Of a DNA stretch of 64,000 nucleotides, positions 62,341 to 64,000 are shown one piece after another (the first letter of the stretch is position 1; each line of letters begins with the position of its first letter). Origin of the DNA: Brachionus manjavacas (Eukaryota > Rotifera > Eurotatoria > Ploima > Brachionidae); NCBI GenBank assembly GCA_019054805.1, contig JAHQIY010000003.1, forward strand, positions 6,758,001-6,822,000, written 5' to 3'. A model generated the notes under the pieces. It had not been told where the DNA came from, made no database searches, and saw nothing but the letters and a program-made list of their open reading frames with translations. A program made the translations under genes and the position numbers.

Positions 62341-62514
62341 CGATTGTTAATTAAAAATAACCCTATTTTCAGTATTTTTGTTTTCCAACTAATAATTTTT
62401 GATTTTTAATATATATTATAAGCGTTTTTTCTTTTGAAAAGTGCCAATAATTCATGAGATAGAAATTTAATAAAGTTTATGTTGATTAATAATAATAATA
62501 ACAATAAGCTACAG

Positions 62515-62770
62515 CAGTTCGAAATTGCAACCAAAGATTCAATTTTTTCAGCAACCGTGTTGCAAATGCTTGGAACAATTTGCCAAGGGATGTTGTCGAA
62601 CAAACAACAATAAATGGTTTTAAAAACAGACCTGATGCACATTTTAAAAAAAATATTAGCAAAAATTAACAGGCTAATATAGTGCAACTAATCCTTGCGC
62701 TCCGTTTAAGGATAATGTAAAGTCATCCTTTTCCTATAGACTTATATTATTATTATTATATTATTATAAT
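62515..62770 (+). mobile_element. LINE 3' fragment with (ATT)n tail
   Basis: SNRVANAWNNLPRDVVEQTT near 62530 and INGFKNRPDAHF mark a LINE C-terminus, followed by a 3' UTR and an ATT-repeat tail at about 62746-62768. The tail differs from the (TAC)n family, so it is a separate LINE lineage. Confidence 0.75.
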
Positions 62771-62939
62771 AGTTAAACTAGAATAATATTTAATTAAAAA
62801 AACTATTAATTTGTCAAAAATCGAAATTTTTTAATTTTATTCATTTTTTAAATAGGCTAAGATAAAATTTTAAAATAATTCACATAAATCACTTAAAATT
62901 AAAAAATCATAAAATTGGAATAGCTATAGTTTAAAAAAT

Positions 62940-63973
62940 CTATTCATCGTTGCTAACGTATCCTTTCACAGTTCCTTCTTTTATTTCCTGTTAATTATTC
63001 AAAAGTAAAATTTGTTCAAAATTTTTCAAAAATAAAACTCACCTTTGACAATTCTTTTTGAACTTGTTCTTCAATTTTTCTGATATCATCCATTGTTAGT
63101 CCGTGCCATTCATCAATCCAGCAAAATAGTTGTCTATGAAATTTTGTAAAAAGCCTTCTTTCACTCTAAAAAATTTCAAAAATTCTTAACCTTTGACTAA
63201 ATTTCAAATCAAAAATTAAATTACAGTTTGAATAAAATTTTCAATTCTTCCTTGAAGACCAAACCATTTAAATTCAACAGTTACAAGTTTGTATGCACAC
63301 ATCATGGGTTTTGTGGTCTGTTTCCAGTTTGGTCTGAGCTGACCTCGGCCGGTTTTTTGAGATAAAAATTTCGTCGGATCCTCGTTCTCAGCATAATCCT
63401 TTTATTATATAATTTTAAAGATATTTATTTAATTTTAACTCACTCCTGCAGCAACTGGATCATTTGCAATGTCTATGTTGATAATTTCTCGTTTTTTTAA
63501 TTGATCTTTAGATAAATTAAAAGGCTATAATTAAATAAAATATGAGTAAAATGTAGTTAAATTAGTGACCATTTTACATTGTCTAAAGATCCGTCATCTT
63601 GAATATGAAGAGATTCAATTCGAATAAAAAAGTTTTCTTTCATGTAATCAGGATTCTAAATCGAGAACTGGTCAGCGAAAAATTTGACAAGACAAAGAGC
63701 AAATGTTACGTCAATAACTGTTTTGCAGTATGGATATGCATTCCATGCCTCTTCATGTAATTCTAAGCTTCCTTTGGGTGCAAGTTTGCGCACCCACCAC
63801 GGAACTTTGCTTTGCAATTTGTAAATTTTCTCTGTAAATTGACCTGACATGTAATTTTCAAATAGATCTGTTTTGTTGTCAAAGGGTTCATTTTTCAAAA
63901 CTACAATTCCTTCGCCGCCACCAGTGTTTTCTTTACTTGATTTTGCGACTGACCATAGCTGAGCAACTTGGTA
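62940..63973 (-). CDS. PITP: Class I phosphatidylinositol transfer protein (5' end off the window)
   Basis: PITP alpha/beta-type protein that exchanges phosphatidylinositol and phosphatidylcholine between membranes and supports phosphoinositide signalling. Exons read from the right: 63973-63710, 63655-63578, 63524-63444, 63398-63225, 63165-63043 and 62987-62940; phases agree. Family blocks are [76 protein letters not shown] and [19 protein letters not shown]. About the first 20 residues lie in one or more exons beyond position 64000; the last bases of the window are intron. The C-terminus is short, without added domains, so it is not an RdgB-type protein. Confidence 0.93.
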
Positions 63974-64000
63974 CTAAAAGGAGTCTTTAAATATGGCCAA

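Overview
The window is animal nuclear DNA: very AT-rich, with split genes whose introns are mostly 30-100 bp, GT..AG, with T-rich acceptors. The genes recognised by reading the translations are metazoan: a large lipid transfer protein of the apolipophorin/vitellogenin superfamily, exocyst EXOC5, the sperm-flagellum protein FSIP1, four PLAC8-like Cys-rich proteins, two MKK3/6-type MAP kinase kinases, NOP53, an axonemal SAXO-like protein and a class I PITP. Base composition, tiny introns and gene set would suit a small invertebrate, for example a monogonont rotifer. That assignment is inference only.

Layout. 1-16502 is dominated by a tandem duplication with an 11,956-bp period. The window opens inside the 3' half of one lipid-transfer gene copy (1-3602), followed by a complete second copy (5495-15559, about 3069 aa, with one apparent frameshift near 10.9 kb). 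EXOC5 (17165-20706, 14 exons) and FSIP1 (21112-26085, 7 exons, with a LINE remnant in intron 3) follow on the + strand. 26.9-35.9 kb holds two divergent pairs of PLAC8-like genes (A-/B+ and C-/D+), evidently a duplicated pair, separated by an unrecognised secreted-protein gene, a foldback MITE, a perfect 63-bp palindrome and a pogo-like DNA transposon. 36-38.6 kb is LINE and SINE debris. An MKK (39545-41922, -) and NOP53 (43823-45723, +) come next. 46-52 kb is a graveyard of LINE, MITE and SWIM-zinc-finger transposon fragments. SAXO-like (52015-53722) is followed by more transposon remnants, the second MKK (59009-60224, +), further LINE pieces, and a PITP gene (62940-63973, -) that runs off the right edge.

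The host genes are unrelated single-copy or locally duplicated genes, not an operon-like system. Three local duplications stand out: the lipid-transfer gene (very recent, nearly identical), the PLAC8 divergent pair (older, with reciprocal intron losses) and the MKK paralogues (identical exon lengths, each with a different altered catalytic motif). Exon boundaries were deduced by hand from splice signals and reading phase; each gene described as complete keeps phase throughout, apart from the stated exceptions.
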